A stretch of 7,321 bases of DNA from Actinomycetota bacterium (lineage in GTDB: Bacteria > Actinomycetota > Actinomycetes > Nanopelagicales > Nanopelagicaceae), in NCBI GenBank assembly GCA_009705235.1, contig WLCR01000055.1, positions 1 through 7,321 of the forward strand. The letters run 5' to 3'. This document shows, piece by piece, positions 5,690 to 7,321 of the stretch. Position 1 is the first letter of the stretch. Each line of letters opens with the position of its first letter. Made by a program: the position numbers and the translations under genes. Below the pieces are notes generated by a model that saw only the letters and a program-made list of their open reading frames with translations, was not told where the DNA came from and searched no databases.

Positions 5690-6973
5690 TTAGCTCCATT
5701 GGCATTGACACTGCGGGTGTCGTGCGAATCTGACTGGCTCTTGATGAATGAGGGTTGTGTAGTCAAAGCGCATTTGCGCTCCAGTTAGTTCACATGTGCC
5801 GGTGTCAATTAATTTCAAAATTGCTTGCACGATAGTTCCTGCCAATTGATAACAAATTGCAACCGGAATTTCGCCTCTATGAGCTGCTAATGGAACCATG
5901 TGTTCAATTCCAGATCGCTCTGACTTTCCTTTCTCCAGGCATCGCACGCAAGGGGTCTTACCTGGCTTTACTAAAGGCCCCGCGTAAGCCGCTCCCCCTA
6001 GAACTTCGCCGACGAATAAATGATCCATTTGATCCCTCATTAATTGCTCGATCAATTGTGGAGTGTGTGTGCCAACTAAGAGGCGCACATTCCTTTCGGG
6101 AATGGGCGAAGAAATTGTCCCCTTAACATTTTTTGAAGCAGTTGGAAAGAGTGACCACTCTCTTGTTAACTCTTCAATACGCGATTTGTAATTAAGTCCG
6201 AAATCACTAATTCTCAAAACGCCTGTTCCCAGATCGCTATCACCTATTGAATTGAGCTCTCTGTGTGACGCAATGGAAAACTTTGTATTAGTTACACCGC
6301 TAGCTAGTAAAGCAGCATAAATCAGGGTCGCTAAACGATTTTCACCATGAATCTCGACACCAAAGTTTTGTCGAGCAGACAAAATTTCAACTCCGCCGTC
6401 GATCACTCCATCTACCCATGTAGTCTGACTTAATTCAGAGGACATTCTTAGTTGCAACTGTTTAAATGATGCATCGTTGCTTTGATCTTCGGTGTTGGCT
6501 GCACGCTCAGCAATGGGTGATTGAAAGCGATTATGTAATCTGATCTTTGTAGTAGTGATATCTAACAATTGAGAAATTGCTAACTGATCAATAACTTTTT
6601 GTACGACATCTATTGGAGCATCTATCTCTGCACTAATGTCAGCAGCGCAATGTTGTCCATCAAATTTAGCAATGATTGCACGAGCTCCTGGATGATTAAT
6701 TGAAATCGCGTGATAAGCAGAGGCGATGACAAGAGATTTTTCTTCGTCAGAATCAGCTTGACTTATTTGTACCCCTTGCTTAAGTCGTGGTTTAGAAATT
6801 TCGATTGCACCATTACTTGTGCTCTCGATAGAAATTCGAGTTACTCGTGCTGGGCGAGACCCTTTGATGTATCTACGTGTGATGCGTTGGGTACTTTTCT
6901 CAACAGCGCTTTGAGGTAATAGCGCTGCGGTCGTGGATGTGGGTTGTGTGCTCATGTGTCGAAGGATGCTCAT
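5690..6973 (-). CDS. E1/ThiF-like protein with RRE-like N-terminus (cyclodehydratase/TOMM-partner type)
   Basis: This 427-residue soluble protein resembles the family annotated as 'TOMM precursor leader peptide-binding protein' or ThiF-like cyclodehydratase partner. The first 60 residues are low-complexity. Residues about 60-145 (LKQGVQISQ...FDGQHCAADI...VVQKVIDQLAISQLLDI) look like a PqqD/RRE winged helix that binds leader peptides. Residues about 203-330 resemble a worn E1 fold: VEIHGENRLATLIYAALLASGV stands where GxGxxG would be, followed by DLG and ISDFGLNYKSRI. AGPLVKPGKTPCVRC (331-345) and the C-terminal HPQCQC (419-424) carry the four cysteines expected of the family's zinc site. The glycine-rich ATP motif is degraded, so adenylation is doubtful and peptide binding more likely. 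No YcaO or precursor gene is visible. Two starts are possible, 6973 or Met7 at 6955; neither has a good ribosome binding site. The substrate is unknown. Confidence 0.7.
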   Translation of the reverse strand: MSILRHMSTQPTSTTAALLPQSAVEKSTQRITRRYIKGSRPARVTRISIESTSNGAIEISKPRLKQGVQISQADSDEEKSLVIASAYHAISINHPGARAIIAKFDGQHCAADISAEIDAPIDVVQKVIDQLAISQLLDITTTKIRLHNRFQSPIAERAANTEDQSNDASFKQLQLRMSSELSQTTWVDGVIDGGVEILSARQNFGVEIHGENRLATLIYAALLASGVTNTKFSIASHRELNSIGDSDLGTGVLRISDFGLNYKSRIEELTREWSLFPTASKNVKGTISSPIPERNVRLLVGTHTPQLIEQLMRDQMDHLFVGEVLGGAAYAGPLVKPGKTPCVRCLEKGKSERSGIEHMVPLAAHRGEIPVAICYQLAGTIVQAILKLIDTGTCELTGAQMRFDYTTLIHQEPVRFARHPQCQCQWS

Positions 6974-7179
6974 TGCGAAGGCTTAGCACTTCTTGACCCT
7001 TAGGAACTGTGGAGTCTGATTGAAATCAGTGCGCATTGGTAGGAATAGGTCACTGACAGCAACCAACGTAGGAATACTGTGGGTCGCAAGCGATTCATCA
7101 ACATTGTGAGGTTTAGGCCACATGTCTACTTGGATGCATTAGGCAATCGGGAAAATTAGAAATAGGGAGTTTGCAAACA
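6974..7179 (-). other. leader region upstream of the E1-like gene, with a 46-codon ORF of doubtful status
   Basis: This stretch separates the terminator of the zinc-ribbon gene from the E1-like gene and presumably holds its promoter; no clear -35/-10 pair stands out. On the minus strand an ORF runs from ATG at 7123 to TAA at 6983 (46 residues, MWPKPHNVDESLATHSIPTL to FLRVKKC). It has no Shine-Dalgarno, and an open frame this short is expected by chance fairly often. Other features are the dyad CTGATT-GA-AATCAG (7016-7029) and two copies of GTAGGAATA (7039-7047 and 7068-7076, 29 nt apart). Confidence 0.3.
7016..7029. promoter_or_regulatory. dyad CTGATT-GA-AATCAG, possible operator
   Basis: A perfect 6-bp inverted repeat with a 2-nt centre lies 43 nt upstream of the E1-like start at 6973. 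Its size and position fit a dimeric regulator site. Perfect arms this short can arise by chance. Confidence 0.2.
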
Positions 7180-7213
7180 AAAGACCCCCGCACCGTTAAG
7201 TACGAGGGCCTTT
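7180..7213 (-). terminator. intrinsic terminator of the zinc-ribbon gene
   Basis: On the minus strand, AAAGGCCCUCGUAC and GUGCGGGGGUCUUU form a continuous 14-bp stem with a 6-nt loop (UUAACG). The U-rich UUUUGUUU overlaps and follows its 3' end. Three pairs are G-U in minus-strand RNA. On the plus strand the same positions are A-C mismatches, so the element is built to work in the minus direction only. A second, weaker hairpin (TTCGC-A-GGTGA / TCACC-AAC-GCGAA, 7228-7259) lies between it and the stop codon. Confidence 0.85.
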
Positions 7214-7270
7214 CATAACGCTAGACGTTCGCAGGTGAACGAGAGCTCACCAACGCGAAACGAAATTTAA

Positions 7271-7321
7271 TTACTGTGCTTTGCCAAGAATACGATTGAC
7301 CTTGGTGCCACACACTGGGCA
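7271..7321 (-). CDS. C-terminal end of a small zinc-ribbon protein (DUF5679-like), partial
   Basis: Only the last 16 codons and the TAA stop are in the window: CPVCGTKVNRILGKAQ. The CPVCGTK knuckle near the very C-terminus, followed by a short basic R-I-L-GK tail, matches what I remember of DUF5679 proteins. These are about 50-60-residue actinobacterial zinc ribbons that also carry an N-terminal CVKCK knuckle. The visible CxxC would supply two of the four zinc ligands; the other two and the start are beyond the right edge. Its function is unknown. It is followed 57 nt later by a strong terminator, so it is probably the last gene of its own transcription unit. The short visible length limits confidence in the family name, but the reading frame and stop are clear. 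Confidence 0.7.
   Translation of the reverse strand, partial: CPVCGTKVNRILGKAQ

Noticed and set aside
5857..6126. Plus-strand 89-codon ORF opposite the E1-like gene
   Set aside because: It is antisense to conserved CxxC and PGKTPC coding sequence; no ribosome binding site or domain was seen.
7039..7076. Two GTAGGAATA direct repeats upstream of the E1-like gene as activator sites
   Set aside because: A 9-bp repeat in a spacer of about 300 nt is not rare enough by itself, and the flanking bases do not match.

Overview
The window reads as a piece of an actinobacterial chromosome with moderately low G+C (mid-40s by eye) and short spacers. The gene content and the style of the proteins (RF2 without a frameshift, smpB next to an actinobacterial-looking tmRNA, a DUF5679-like zinc ribbon end, an E1-like/RRE 'TOMM' protein) suggest a streamlined aquatic actinobacterium such as the Nanopelagicales (acI) group. 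This placement is inference from composition and gene content, not a measured phylogeny.

Every gene I can support lies on the minus strand, so transcription runs from high to low coordinates. In transcription order: the last 16 codons of a zinc-ribbon protein with its terminator (7321-7180); a gene-free leader (7179-6974); a degenerate E1/ThiF-like protein with an N-terminal RRE-like region (6973-5690); a 122-nt promoter-type spacer; four small pseudopilin-type membrane proteins of the Tad/Flp kind (5567-3806); prfB (RF2, 3783-2689); ftsE and ftsX (2535-929); smpB (776-273); and the 5' 79 nt of ssrA (tmRNA), which runs off the left edge.

Three functional blocks are present. The tad block is tightly packed (9-nt gap, 20-nt gap, ATGA overlap) and looks translationally coupled, but it has none of the ATPase, platform or peptidase genes needed to build a pilus, so those must be elsewhere. 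It runs into prfB with a 22-nt gap. FtsE and FtsX form the ABC-type complex that couples division to septal peptidoglycan hydrolysis, and no hydrolase gene sits next to them. SmpB and tmRNA form the trans-translation pair that rescues stalled ribosomes. With RF2, the left half is therefore rich in translation-termination and rescue functions.

I do not see a mobile element, CRISPR array, tRNA or rRNA. Most of the window is conserved core genome. The least explained parts are the orphan E1/RRE protein and its leader, the pseudopilin-only tad block, and the structured smpB-ssrA spacer.
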